The notes: generated by a model not told the origin, from the letters alone. A stretch of 64,000 bases of DNA from Lewinellaceae bacterium (GCA_020636025.1 JACJYQ010000007.1:1-64000), one strand, 5' to 3'. Shown: positions 42,779-52,190, numbered from the stretch's first letter. Numbers and translations: made by a program.

Positions 42779-44833
42779 ATGAATCAACTTCAGCACGAAT
42801 CATCTCCGTATTTACAGCAACACGCGCACAATCCGGTCCATTGGTATGCCTGGAAACCCGAAGCCCTGGAACGAGCAAAAGAAGAACAAAAACCAATTCT
42901 GGTAAGTATCGGGTACAGCACTTGTCACTGGTGCCATGTGATGGAACGGGAATCATTTGAGAATGAGGCAGTGGCTGCCATTATGAACCGCCATTTTGTG
43001 TGTATAAAGGTAGATAGGGAGGAACGGCCTGATGTAGATGCCATTTATATGGAAGCATGCCAGTTGCTCACAGGCGGCGGCGGTTGGCCACTCAATTGTT
43101 TTCTGACTCCTGATGGAAAACCGTTTTATGCAGGAACCTATTTTCCTCCCCAGCCTGCTCACAGCAGGCCTTCCTGGACGCAATTGCTGATGTACCTGGC
43201 TGATATTTGGGAAAACCAGAGAGATGCCGCACTAGAGCAAGCTGAGCGACTCACAAGCCGGATACATGACTCGGGAACTGCTTTGCTAAAACCGGTTTCT
43301 GAACAAACAGCCATCAATTGGAGGGAGGTTTTCTCAAACCTTCAGAACCAGTTCGATCCTGTTGAGGGTGGTTTTGGCGGCGCGCCGAAATTCCCATCTA
43401 CCATGGCCATACAATTACTATTGGAGTATTATGCCATTTATCGGGACCCACAGGCCTTAGATCATGCTCTGCTTTCCATTGAAAAAATGATTTCGGGCGG
43501 GATAAATGATCAATTGGGTGGTGGATTCGCCAGGTATGCCACCGACAGGGCCTGGCTGGTTCCACATTTCGAAAAAATGCTGTACGATAATGCACTCCTG
43601 GTAGGGGTTCTTTCCGAGGCCTATAAATTGTTGAAGGATCCCAACATTCCATCAACTCCGAATCAGCAACAATTGGCTGAGGTAATGCAAATTACGATTA
43701 CAGAAACCTTAACGTACATCAAACGTGAAATGACCAATGAGGAAGGAGGGTTCTTTACCGCTCAGGATGCTGATTCCGAGGGAGTTGAGGGTAAGTTTTA
43801 TGTATGGGATAAATCCGAAATTGACCAGATACTGAAGGAAGACTCTGAGGCTTTTTGCCAATATTACGGGGTTTCTGAATCTGGCAATTGGGAAGGTAAA
43901 AACATTTTGCACAGACCTGTAAATTCGGCAGATCATCATCTTTTTGGGGCTCAAAGGAAATTACTGTTGGAACAACGGGTGAAGCGCATTCCGCCTTTGT
44001 TAGATACAAAAGTGTTGCTTGATATGAATGCATTGATGTGCACGGCTTGTTGTCAGGCGTACACAGCTTTGGGCAATGAGCAATACCGGCAAATGGCGCT
44101 TGATAATATTGACTTTGTACTCAGCAAGCTGCGTAATAACCAAAACGGTGAAACAGGTGTGCCACCGTTGATGCACAGCAAAGAGCAGCACTTTGCTTTC
44201 TTGGATGATTATGCCTACTTCATAGAGGCTCTGCGGCATGTTTATGACATCACTTTTGAAGATAAATATCTGGATTTGGCAGAGCAGTACACCGGGTATG
44301 TGATTCAGCAGTATTGGGATAATTCCTCCGGAATGTTCTATTTTTCATCGGAAAATCAACAAGACATTCCGATGCGCAAGTTTGATGTTTATGATAACGC
44401 AACGCCTTCTGGCAACAGCGTTATGGCGCATAATCTGCTTAAACTGGGGCTTTTACTAGACAAGCCAGCGTGGCAGGAGATGGCCGTTGCCATGTTGTCA
44501 AAAATTCAGGATCCAGCTTTGAAGTACACGGTTTCCTTTTCTAATTGGACCACTGCACTTTTTCATTTGCATCACCCCTCTTTTGAGGTCGCAGTAGTTG
44601 GGCCTGAGTCTCGTGAAAAGGCTATTTTAATACAAAAGCGTTTTTTACCCAACAAAATTATGGCAGCGAGCGAACAGGCAAATGATAAAAATCCTTTACT
44701 TGCAGGGAAAGAAGCCGGAGAGAAGGCTTTATATTTTCTGTGTCAGAATTTTGCCTGTCAGGCACCGGTTGATTCGGAGGAAGGTTTTTGGGCTTTGGTA
44801 AGTGAATCCAGAACTGCAGATAGGTCCAAATAA
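42779..44833 (+). CDS. DUF255 (YyaL/SSP411-like) thioredoxin-fold protein
   Basis: The 684-residue cytoplasmic protein starts with the DUF255 thioredoxin-like domain (residues 1-160), which has the family hallmarks LQHESSPYLQQHAHNPVHW and YSTCHWCHVM with C49-H-W-C52. A long (alpha/alpha)6 barrel region similar to N-acylglucosamine 2-epimerases follows (PKFPSTMAIQLLL, GGGFARYATDRAWLVPHFEKMLYDNA). The biochemical function of the family is not established. It follows the MscS gene directly and precedes the PorP-like gene by 38 bases. Confidence 0.9.
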   Translation: MNQLQHESSPYLQQHAHNPVHWYAWKPEALERAKEEQKPILVSIGYSTCHWCHVMERESFENEAVAAIMNRHFVCIKVDREERPDVDAIYMEACQLLTGGGGWPLNCFLTPDGKPFYAGTYFPPQPAHSRPSWTQLLMYLADIWENQRDAALEQAERLTSRIHDSGTALLKPVSEQTAINWREVFSNLQNQFDPVEGGFGGAPKFPSTMAIQLLLEYYAIYRDPQALDHALLSIEKMISGGINDQLGGGFARYATDRAWLVPHFEKMLYDNALLVGVLSEAYKLLKDPNIPSTPNQQQLAEVMQITITETLTYIKREMTNEEGGFFTAQDADSEGVEGKFYVWDKSEIDQILKEDSEAFCQYYGVSESGNWEGKNILHRPVNSADHHLFGAQRKLLLEQRVKRIPPLLDTKVLLDMNALMCTACCQAYTALGNEQYRQMALDNIDFVLSKLRNNQNGETGVPPLMHSKEQHFAFLDDYAYFIEALRHVYDITFEDKYLDLAEQYTGYVIQQYWDNSSGMFYFSSENQQDIPMRKFDVYDNATPSGNSVMAHNLLKLGLLLDKPAWQEMAVAMLSKIQDPALKYTVSFSNWTTALFHLHHPSFEVAVVGPESREKAILIQKRFLPNKIMAASEQANDKNPLLAGKEAGEKALYFLCQNFACQAPVDSEEGFWALVSESRTADRSK

Positions 44834-44871
44834 TACCTGAAGAATCGCGTTGTAATACCAATTAGCCTTGC

Positions 44872-45840
44872 ATGAAATATTATTTACACCTTTTTTTATT
44901 GCTATTTGCCAGTTCATTATTCGGGCAGCAAGTGCCACAATTCAGCATGTACAGCCTGAATCCGTATTCTTTTAACCCGGCTTATGCAGGTTTAGAGAGT
45001 ACACTGGTTGCAACCGGGGTTTACCGCCAGCAGTGGTCAGGCCTAACAGGTGCTCCGGTAACGCAGCATATTAATGCCCACCTGCCCTTTTATGCCATAA
45101 GCAGCGGTGTTGGTATTCGTCTGGAAAACGATGTAATCGGTGCGCACAATACGAGCCAGGTTTCCCTGAGCTATGATTATCATCTGGATATAAACAGAAA
45201 TACTTTGTTATCCTTTGGATTTAGTGCAGGGTATTTGCAGTATGTGTTGGATGGGACAAAACTCAGGGCTCCTGAGGGTACCTATGATGATCCGGATTTT
45301 TCACACAATGATCTTGTCATACCAGAAGGCAAAGAAAGAGTGGGAGCGCCAGTTTTTGAGACCGGTATTTTTTTACTGTCAAAAAAATATGAAATTGGTG
45401 TATCATTGCAGCCCGTTTTTGCAGCGAAGCTGGGGAGTAATGCCATAGGGTTTGCCATTAAGCCAATTCCACATGGCATTGTTTATGGGGCTTATAACAT
45501 AGATTTGGTTGAAAATTTGGCCTTAAAACCATCGTTTTTAGTGAAAAGCGATCTGGTTCAGACACAAGCCGAAATTTCACTGCTGGCAAAATGGAAAGAT
45601 AATATTTTTGCAGGTTCCTCATTCAGAGGCTTTGGGAATACCTCCAAAGATGCATTCATAATAATTGCAGGGTTAAAATTGAACGATAAAACAACATTGG
45701 CATATTCCTTTGACGTTCCTTTATCCCCGCTCAGTTCAGTTAATCGCGGAAGCCATGAATTACTACTGCGATACAGCTTGAATAAACCCATCGGAGTAGG
45801 CAAGCTTCCTCCGATAATTTACAATCCGCGCTTTTTTTGA
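44872..45840 (+). CDS. PorP/SprF family type IX secretion membrane protein
   Basis: The 322-residue protein has a signal peptide (MKYYLHLFLLLFASSLFGQ) and the PorP/SprF start of the mature domain, QVPQFSMYSLNPYSFNPAYAGLESTLVATGVYRQQWSG. The rest is a series of amphipathic strands of an outer-membrane barrel, ending in an F (NPRFF). PorP/SprF proteins pair with particular T9SS substrates or with the core complex. Its position just before gldK suggests the core complex (as PorP before PorK-N in some genomes); that is inference. Confidence 0.9.
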   Translation: MKYYLHLFLLLFASSLFGQQVPQFSMYSLNPYSFNPAYAGLESTLVATGVYRQQWSGLTGAPVTQHINAHLPFYAISSGVGIRLENDVIGAHNTSQVSLSYDYHLDINRNTLLSFGFSAGYLQYVLDGTKLRAPEGTYDDPDFSHNDLVIPEGKERVGAPVFETGIFLLSKKYEIGVSLQPVFAAKLGSNAIGFAIKPIPHGIVYGAYNIDLVENLALKPSFLVKSDLVQTQAEISLLAKWKDNIFAGSSFRGFGNTSKDAFIIIAGLKLNDKTTLAYSFDVPLSPLSSVNRGSHELLLRYSLNKPIGVGKLPPIIYNPRFF

Positions 45841-46234
45841 AGAAGCTCGACCTGAATCACCAAATTTTTTTACAGGATAGTCTGGCACTGTTGTTGGCAT
45901 GAGGCATGGAAAAACACATTGATTTTGACAAATAAATACGGTTTTTTGTCAAAAAAATGCCAATTGGCCATTTAATATCATACTGACCTAAAGTTTGCAA
46001 ATTCAAGGTTTTCAAGCATTTATATTGAATTTCCTGAAAATTTGACAAAAAAATTTCAATTTGAATACAATCAAAAGTTAAAAAGTCGTTTGTGAGGGGC
46101 GAAAACAGCTGGAAAATTGATGGTAACAAATTTTATTTGGAAATCTTTTTTCTATTAATTCTAATCATTTCTACCTTTACGACCACTTTTTCCCTTATCG
46201 CACAATTAAAGTAGGAAAACATCGGGTGTTAAAA
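45841..46234. other. 394-bp AT-rich leader region upstream of gldK
   Basis: No coding potential is convincing. A 10-bp inverted repeat, ttttgacaaa near 45931 and tttgtcaaaa near 45945, could form a hairpin but is not followed by T on the plus strand. TAnnTTTG boxes are absent in exact form; TACCTTTA near 46171 is closest. The region presumably carries the gldK promoter and a long 5' leader. Confidence 0.45.
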
Positions 46235-47500
46235 ATGAAAAAACTACAGCAATTTACTCTTATTCTGCTTGCCTTCGTAGCAGTATTTGCTTCTTGCGGC
46301 CGGAAAGAAGGCGGCCAGCTTGTGGGCTCAGCTAACCGTCCTAAATGGAAAGGCATCAATCCTTACGGAATGGTTTATGTACCATCAGGTCAACTCCACA
46401 TTGGAGTTGGAGACGAAGATCTCAGCCGTTCTATGGTGGCTCGTCCAAAATCAATCTCCATTCAGGGTTTCTTTATGGATGATACCGAAATCACAAACAA
46501 CGAATACCGTCAGTTTGTTGATTGGGTAACAGATTCCATTGCTCACCGCAAAATGGATCACATTGTCGAGGATACTGAAAACGACCAGTTGCCTCCTGAA
46601 AATCAGCTCGATTGGAGCTATGATATTGATTGGGAAGGTGATGCTGAAGGCGACCAGGCTTTGGAAGATATGTACTACCAGGGTAATGAGCGCTTTGCAG
46701 GCCGTAAAGAAATCGACGTTGATAAACTGGTATTTGAATTCCAGTGGTATGACTGGCAGCGTGCCGCTCATGATCGCAATGGCAATCGCACCAGCTTTAT
46801 CCATCGTGAAAAGATTAAAGTATATCCTGATACCCTGACCTGGGTGCGTGATTATGCATACTCTTACAATGAGCCGATGACTCGTAACTATTTCTGGCAC
46901 CCTGCCTTTGATGACTATCCTGTTGTTGGGGTTAACTGGAAAATGGCCAAGGCATTCTGCTACTGGCGTAGCAAGTTGTGGGATATGTACGGTGAAACTA
47001 AAGAGAATACTGAAGATTTCCGTCTCCCTACAGAACATGAGTGGGAATACGCTGCCCGCGGTGGTCGCGATGGCGCTCCATATCCTTGGGGAGCATATTA
47101 CACACGTAACGCTAAAGGATGCTTGCTGGCAAACTTCAAACCTGGTCGCGGTAATTATCCGGAAGACGGTGGTTTGTACACCGTAAAAGCTGATGGCTAC
47201 TATCCAAATGACTATGGGTTGTATTGCATGGCTGGTAACGTTGCTGAGTGGACAGAAACTGCTTATTTCGAAAACTCTTACTCATTTATGCACGACCTCA
47301 ACCCTGATGTCCGCTATGATGCCAAAGAGGAAGACGAAAAAACTGCCAAGCGTAAAGTAATTCGCGGTGGTTCCTGGAAAGACGTTGCATATTTCCTTCA
47401 GACCGGTAACCGCTCTTATGAATATCAGGATACCACAAAATGCTACATCGGTTTCCGTTGTGTTCTTACTTTCCTTGGACGTTCTATCAACGATTTTTAA
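46235..47500 (+). CDS. gldK: Gliding motility / T9SS lipoprotein GldK
   Basis: The 421-residue outer-membrane lipoprotein (signal MKKLQQFTLILLAFVAVFASC, Cys21) is a formylglycine-generating-enzyme-like (SUMF1) protein without enzymatic role. It shows the family motifs ITNNEYRQFVDW, GVNWKMAKAFCYWRSKLW, FRLPTEHEWEYAARGG, YPWG, GNVAEWTE and VIRGGSW. GldK with GldN forms the periplasmic ring of the T9SS (PorK/PorN). It is followed by gldL after 307 bases, a wide gap with a hairpin and a promoter. The ATG at 46235 is used, not the GTG nine bases earlier. Confidence 0.96.
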   Translation: MKKLQQFTLILLAFVAVFASCGRKEGGQLVGSANRPKWKGINPYGMVYVPSGQLHIGVGDEDLSRSMVARPKSISIQGFFMDDTEITNNEYRQFVDWVTDSIAHRKMDHIVEDTENDQLPPENQLDWSYDIDWEGDAEGDQALEDMYYQGNERFAGRKEIDVDKLVFEFQWYDWQRAAHDRNGNRTSFIHREKIKVYPDTLTWVRDYAYSYNEPMTRNYFWHPAFDDYPVVGVNWKMAKAFCYWRSKLWDMYGETKENTEDFRLPTEHEWEYAARGGRDGAPYPWGAYYTRNAKGCLLANFKPGRGNYPEDGGLYTVKADGYYPNDYGLYCMAGNVAEWTETAYFENSYSFMHDLNPDVRYDAKEEDEKTAKRKVIRGGSWKDVAYFLQTGNRSYEYQDTTKCYIGFRCVLTFLGRSINDF

Positions 47501-47519
47501 TTAATGTAGTATAGAAAGC

Positions 47520-47565
47520 ATGGGCGAAACGCGGTTCGGTTTATTTTTGAATTCGTTTTGCCCAT
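47520..47565 (+). terminator. Hairpin between gldK and gldL
   Basis: atgggcgaaacg at 47520-47531 pairs with cgttttgcccat at 47554-47565 (12 bp, one G-U), followed by cctttt. It could end or attenuate gldK transcription or protect the 3' end. Confidence 0.55.
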
Positions 47566-47701
47566 CCTTTTCAAAATCATTCTCTTGCATTTGCAGATAA
47601 TCTTCCGTTTCAAATTTCTTTAGGCCTTTTTCATTCCAACACTTTTTCATTCCATTTCTGGCAATTCAAAAGGTGTAAGGTGATTCTCGTGCCAATTTTT
47701 A

Positions 47702-47734
47702 TTGAAACAAGTTCATTTGCGATTGCTACTTTTG
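47702..47734 (+). promoter_or_regulatory. Candidate promoter for gldLMN
   Basis: TTG at 47702-47704 is followed after 22 bases by TACTTTTG at 47727-47734, a full TAnnTTTG box. It lies in the gldK-gldL gap after a hairpin, with a leader of about 68 bases to gldL. It suggests separate transcription of gldLMN. Confidence 0.5.
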
Positions 47735-47807
47735 TCCAACCCCGGACTACCAAATTGAATAACGAATTTGATACCTTTTCTCTAAACTGCTAAAAAGTTT
47801 AAAAACA

Positions 47808-48398
47808 ATGAGTTTCGTCAAAACCAAAGGTTTTAAGTATTTCAAAAATCTTATGATCGGCATTGGAGCCGGTTTCGTACTCGCAGGAGCCCTTTTCAAA
47901 CTTGAATCATGGGAGGGTGCTTCCGAAATGCTCATTCTCGGTATGAGTATCGAGATCTTTATTTTCGTAATGTTGGGTGTACTAGGCCCAGAGCCCGATT
48001 ACTATTGGGACAAACTGTATCCAGGTCTTGCTGACTACAACTCTCGCATCGCACCTTTAACTGAAGGCCCAACTAACAACAGTGAGTTTCAGCCTCTCCA
48101 TGGTGATGTAATTGAGCGTCAGCTTGGTGGTATGCTTACCGAACTCCAATCTATGTCTAAAAGCATGGGTGCTTTGAAAGCCCTTCAGGAAGTAGATTTT
48201 TCTGGTACTCAAGAGCAAGTGAAAGCCATGAGCAACTTCTACACAAAACTGAATGAAGCTATGGCTGACATGGCAAAATCTGCCGATGATGTGAAAGCTT
48301 ACAAAGATCAAATGGCTGGTTTGAACAAGAACCTCGGTTCTTTGAACACAGTTTATGGCAATATGCTCGCTGCTATGTCAAACATCGGCCGTCAGTAA
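47808..48398 (+). CDS. gldL: Gliding motility / T9SS motor protein GldL
   Basis: Inner-membrane part of the proton-driven GldLM motor (PorL) that powers secretion and gliding. Two transmembrane helices lie at about 15-34 and 40-62; the conserved motor residues are in LFKLESWEGASEMLILGMSIEIFIFVMLG, where the E within the second helix is the likely proton carrier. The C-terminal cytoplasmic part is helical, with a coiled-coil appearance (MLTELQSMSKSMGALKALQEVDF). The 196-residue length is normal for GldL. The 61-base gap to gldM is without a clear terminator. Confidence 0.96.
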   Translation: MSFVKTKGFKYFKNLMIGIGAGFVLAGALFKLESWEGASEMLILGMSIEIFIFVMLGVLGPEPDYYWDKLYPGLADYNSRIAPLTEGPTNNSEFQPLHGDVIERQLGGMLTELQSMSKSMGALKALQEVDFSGTQEQVKAMSNFYTKLNEAMADMAKSADDVKAYKDQMAGLNKNLGSLNTVYGNMLAAMSNIGRQ

Positions 48399-48459
48399 TT
48401 GACGCGCTCTTTTGACATTTGGTTAATTTAATTGTTCACAATCAAAAATTTAAAGACTC

Positions 48460-49980
48460 ATGTCTATACCAAAGGAGCCGCGACAGCTTATGATCAACCT
48501 GATGTATCTGGTGTTGACTGCGCTGCTGGCACTGAACGTATCTGCCGAGGTAATGAATGCTTTTTTCTCCCTGGATAAAGGGATGAAAGACAGCGGTGCT
48601 ATCGTTGACAACATGAATGAAGCGTTAATGGGTAGCATCGATAAGCAGGCGGATGCTTACAAAAATGATAATAATGAAAAATACCGTCAGAATGCCAAAC
48701 AGGCTAAAGTTGTTACAGACGGTTTTATTTCATACATTGAACAAATTCGTAAAGATTTATTCGAGAAAGCTGGTGGTCAGAATCCAAAAGTTCCTGACCA
48801 ACCAAAAGATATTCGTAATAAAGATTTGACTACGAGAATGTTCATCAATGAAGGTCTTGGTGAAGCTATAATGAAAAAAATTCAGGATACAAGGACCTCA
48901 TTAGCAGCTTTAGCAGATGGTGATAAATCTGTAGAGGCATCCTTACCATTGAATATTGAGGAACTGCCTGCTGGCACTAAGGCTAATAATTGGCCGGAAT
49001 TTAAATTTAAGCAAATGCCGGTTGCTGCTATTTTCCCTATCCTGGGGAAAATGCAAAGTGATGCTAAAAATTCTTATTCTTCTATTTTGTCTTTTTGTGC
49101 AAAAAAGGTAGGAGGAGAAGAGTTTAAAGTTGATGCCTTTACTCCAGCTCTTTCTGCTGAAAAAAACTACGTTATTTCTGGTGATAAATTTGCTGCTGAC
49201 ATATTTCTTAGCGCTTATAGTACCTCTGCTGACAATATTAGTATAGCGGTAAATGGTAGCAATCTTCCTGTTAAAGAAGGATTTGCTCACTATGAAGCAT
49301 CCACAAGCGGTGTAGGAGAGCGTACTGTTAAGGTGAGTATTAATGTTAAGAATCCGCTCACTAATGAAATAAAGAACTACAGCAAAGATTTCAAATACGA
49401 AGTAGGTCAGCGTTCTGTTGCCGTATCACTCGACAAAATGAACGTATTCTACATTGGTGTTGAAAATCCGATCAGTGTATCAGCTGCCGGTGTTTCTTCC
49501 AACGAAGTTAAAGTATCAGCCTCTGGTGTAAGTGTTTCTTCTCAAGGTGGCGGACACTATATAGTGACTGCAACTACGCCTGGAGAAGCTACCCTTACTG
49601 TCTCTGGCGGCGGTGCTTCTCAGTCATTCAAATATCGCGTAAAGCGTATTCCTGATCCTGTTCCACTACTCGGTGCCAAGCACAGATCAAAATCTATGGG
49701 TAATGGTGAATTCAAGGCTCAGGGCGGTATTGCTTCTGTATTGGAAAACTTTGATTTCGATGCAAAATGTGATATCGTAGGATTTGAGACTACCTATTTG
49801 CCAAAACGTCAGGATCCGATCACTGCTCAAAATGCAGGTGCTCGCTGGAACAGCACGGTTCAGGACTATATTAATAAGGCCAAACCTGGTGATTCTTATT
49901 TCTTCGACGATATCAAATGCAAATGTCCTGGTGACCCGGCTGCCCGTAACATCGGTGGTCTGGCATTCAAGATTCGCTAA
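48460..49980 (+). CDS. gldM: Gliding motility / T9SS motor protein GldM
   Basis: The 506-residue protein has one N-terminal membrane helix (RQLMINLMYLVLTALLALNVSAE) with a conserved arginine, and four periplasmic domains (D1 helical, D2-D4 beta-rich) that contact the GldKN ring. The block PKEPRQLMINLMYLVLTALLALN is diagnostic. It pairs with GldL to form the 5:2 motor known for the family. The C-terminal domain ends FDDIKCKCPGDPAARNIGGLAFKI. Base composition is slightly AT-richer at 48,700-49,300 than elsewhere in the operon. A strong hairpin follows the stop. Confidence 0.96.
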   Translation: MSIPKEPRQLMINLMYLVLTALLALNVSAEVMNAFFSLDKGMKDSGAIVDNMNEALMGSIDKQADAYKNDNNEKYRQNAKQAKVVTDGFISYIEQIRKDLFEKAGGQNPKVPDQPKDIRNKDLTTRMFINEGLGEAIMKKIQDTRTSLAALADGDKSVEASLPLNIEELPAGTKANNWPEFKFKQMPVAAIFPILGKMQSDAKNSYSSILSFCAKKVGGEEFKVDAFTPALSAEKNYVISGDKFAADIFLSAYSTSADNISIAVNGSNLPVKEGFAHYEASTSGVGERTVKVSINVKNPLTNEIKNYSKDFKYEVGQRSVAVSLDKMNVFYIGVENPISVSAAGVSSNEVKVSASGVSVSSQGGGHYIVTATTPGEATLTVSGGGASQSFKYRVKRIPDPVPLLGAKHRSKSMGNGEFKAQGGIASVLENFDFDAKCDIVGFETTYLPKRQDPITAQNAGARWNSTVQDYINKAKPGDSYFFDDIKCKCPGDPAARNIGGLAFKIR

Positions 49981-49989
49981 ATATTTTCG

Positions 49990-50045
49990 TTTGATTGTTG
50001 GCCCGATGCTGACACACTAGTGTTAGGCCAACAATCAAATTTTTT
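49990..50045 (+). terminator. Intrinsic-terminator-like hairpin between gldM and gldN
   Basis: tttgattgttggcc at 49990-50003 pairs perfectly with ggccaacaatcaaa at 50026-50039 (14 bp, 22-base loop), followed by T6. It looks like a full intrinsic terminator yet lies 9 bases after gldM and 42 before gldN. Confidence 0.75.
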
Positions 50046-50086
50046 AAACACTTTTCAATACTTATCTACCCAAATCTGTGCTAGTC

Positions 50087-50989
50087 ATGCAAACAACGTT
50101 TATGAAATGGATGTGCTTGTGTCTGTTCTTCCTAATGGGCACAGCGACTGCTGTAATGGCCCAAGATCCTGAAGAAATTGAAACTACAACGGCCACCGAG
50201 GAGGAGCTTCTATTGTTGGATGATTCTGGCGAAGCACCCATCGATGACGTAGTAAAAAAAGAGATCATGGGCGAAAGAAGGGTACTGGTTTACCAGCCCG
50301 TTCGCGAAAGTGATATCTTTTGGGAAAAACGCATCTGGCGTGTTATTGACGTTCGGGAAAAAATGAATCTCCCGTTCGCATATCCGGAAGAGCCTTTCTT
50401 TAAAATTCTGGCTGAAGCAGCCACGAAAGGAGATCTTCCTGTGTATAGCACAGATGAAGATGGTGCTAAGTTTAAAAAGCGTCTGAGCACTGATGATGTG
50501 CTTTCCATGCTGTCTAAAACCGATACAGTTGTGACTTTCGACCCTGAAACCTATGAAGAGAAGGTTCAGATTGTTCGTAACGACATCAACTGGCAGGATG
50601 TTAAACGTTTCCGTATCAAGGAAGTTTGGTTCTTTGATAAAGAAACGTCTGTCATGAATGTTCGCATCCTGGGTATTGCTCCCATGATCGATGTTCGCGA
50701 TAACGAAGGTAACTTCCGTTTTGAAAAACCTATGTTCTGGGTGTATTACCCACATGCCCGTGAAATGTTTGCACGTCACCGTGTTTACACCATGGGTGGT
50801 AATACCAATGCTACCATTTCCTGGGAAGACTTCCTGGAAATGAGATATTTCGCCAGCTACATCTACAAGGAGTCAAACGTGTACGATCGTAGACTTGAGC
50901 ACTACTTGCAAGGTGTAGATCTGCTGATGGAATCTGAAAAGATCAAAGCAGATATTTTCAACTGGGAACACGATCTGTGGCAATATTAA
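50087..50989 (+). CDS. gldN: Gliding motility / T9SS ring protein GldN
   Basis: The 300-residue periplasmic protein (PorN) binds GldK to form the outer-membrane-associated ring and contacts GldM. The signal peptide is MQTTFMKWMCLCLFFLMGTATAVMA. The mature part has the family sequence IFWEKRIWRVIDVREKMNLPFAYPEEPFFKILAEAATKG, IKEVWFFDKETSVMNVRILGIAPM and FWVYYPHAREMFARHRV. The ATG at 50087 is used; 50102 is possible, and 50078 is only a GTG. A terminator-like hairpin precedes it, so either read-through or a local promoter is needed. Confidence 0.95.
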   Translation: MQTTFMKWMCLCLFFLMGTATAVMAQDPEEIETTTATEEELLLLDDSGEAPIDDVVKKEIMGERRVLVYQPVRESDIFWEKRIWRVIDVREKMNLPFAYPEEPFFKILAEAATKGDLPVYSTDEDGAKFKKRLSTDDVLSMLSKTDTVVTFDPETYEEKVQIVRNDINWQDVKRFRIKEVWFFDKETSVMNVRILGIAPMIDVRDNEGNFRFEKPMFWVYYPHAREMFARHRVYTMGGNTNATISWEDFLEMRYFASYIYKESNVYDRRLEHYLQGVDLLMESEKIKADIFNWEHDLWQY

Positions 50990-51009
50990 ACCTTATCAGG
51001 TTTGATATT

Positions 51010-51108
51010 TAATGCAGAGTGAAGAATGCAGATTGCAGAATGAAGAAGTGATTTCGGATTATTGATCCACCTCTTCATTTCGCAATCTGCATTTTGCATT
51101 CTGCCATA
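51010..51108. repeat. Heptamer-phased inverted repeat after gldN
   Basis: The left arm (51010-51051) is six 7-bp units such as GAATGCA, GATTGCA and GAATGAA. The right arm (51071-51108), read on the minus strand, has nearly the same units in the same order (GAATGCA, AAATGCA, GATTGCG, AAATGAA). The right arm ends at the base before the stop codon complement (51109-51111) of the Smr gene. The arms would form a long imperfect hairpin at the convergent junction of gldN and that gene. Confidence 0.85.
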
Positions 51109-52152
51109 TTACTGTAAGTACACTTCCGTTGCTCCATATCCATATTTGTGGTGAAATTCGTTTTTAAATTTTACCACATCGGGATGTTCTTTCAGCCGGG
51201 CTGCAATGGCTTCGCGTAATTTTCCCTCTCCAAGCCCGTGAATGACAAATATTCGGGGTACACCCAGCCGTATGGCTCTGTCCAGAAATTTTTGAAAGTG
51301 CAACATCTGGATTCTGACAATTTCCCCCTTATCTAGTTTGGCATATCCATTAATTAGTTTTTGAATGTGCAAATCAATTTCCGGAACAAAAGTGGCAAAT
51401 GCTTCCGGATCATAGGGTTTGTATTGTCTGGAATTCGAGGAGTCTGCTCGTTTACTTTTCTTTTTGCTTTTTGTATAATCTGCCAAGCCTTCCTCTGAAT
51501 CTGCCGCTTTTTCAAAAGAATTGAAAACAACAAATTGATATGCGGGAACCCCAAGAATAGGGGCCGTGGAGAGGCTGTTAAAGAACTGTTTGGGGCGGAT
51601 CTTCAGTGTTGTTTCAAGGGCTTCTTCCAAACCGGCGGTGGTTATTCGCTGAATTTTTACAAAAGCTTCTGGGGAATCATTCAGGTCGTCAGATAAAAAA
51701 TCTCCCAATTCCAAGGCTGAGGCAGTTTGTACCTTTTCATCCGCTGAAAGAATATCTCTGGTACTCGAATAAAGATCAAATTCAAGCAGGAACTCAAATT
51801 GCGTGTCATTGATCAGCCACACCTTATATCTTGATATCTGGTCATCCCGCCCAGGCATGGGCTCAAATGCCAACTGTAGCCCTTTGGGTTTTAAGATATG
51901 ATATTGTGTAGTAAGTACCCGGCGCTGAGGGGCCTGGGGTACTTTTTTCTGTAAGCCGGCGCCATACAATGTTGCTGCCTGTTGAGGCCCTAGCTCCTCA
52001 TAAGGCAGTATATCATCTTCAAAGGCCGGTATTTCGAATTCAGGATCATCATCAAGTCTTATCTGGAGCATGCCATCCTCCAGATATCCTATAACAACTC
52101 CGGTTTCTTCTGTAAACCGGAATTTTACCCTGGTTCCTATGGTAAACAGCAT
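51109..52152 (-). CDS. DUF2027 and Smr domain-containing protein
   Basis: The 347-residue protein starts with a small SH3-like barrel (GTRVKFRFTEETGVVIGYLEDGMLQIRLDD), then the DUF2027-like beta domain. The C-terminal Smr nuclease-like domain has EIDLHIQKLI and FVIHGLGEGKLREAIAARLKEHPDV...GYGATEVYL. Smr domains nick or bind nucleic acids, and the HGxGxG-type motif here is HGLGEGKLR. It is cytoplasmic and of unknown role. The ATG at 52152 is the only plausible start. A TAnnTTTG box (minus strand, TACTTTTG at 52198-52191) lies 39 bases upstream. Confidence 0.87.
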   Translation of the reverse strand: MLFTIGTRVKFRFTEETGVVIGYLEDGMLQIRLDDDPEFEIPAFEDDILPYEELGPQQAATLYGAGLQKKVPQAPQRRVLTTQYHILKPKGLQLAFEPMPGRDDQISRYKVWLINDTQFEFLLEFDLYSSTRDILSADEKVQTASALELGDFLSDDLNDSPEAFVKIQRITTAGLEEALETTLKIRPKQFFNSLSTAPILGVPAYQFVVFNSFEKAADSEEGLADYTKSKKKSKRADSSNSRQYKPYDPEAFATFVPEIDLHIQKLINGYAKLDKGEIVRIQMLHFQKFLDRAIRLGVPRIFVIHGLGEGKLREAIAARLKEHPDVVKFKNEFHHKYGYGATEVYLQ

Positions 52153-52190
52153 TTTTTCTCTTTAGATACTGGTGAAACTGCTACTTTTCG

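Noticed and set aside
45841..46234. ORF on the minus strand at about 45857-46129
   Set aside because: It has no export or domain features and overlaps the gldK leader region with AT-rich composition, so it is probably random.
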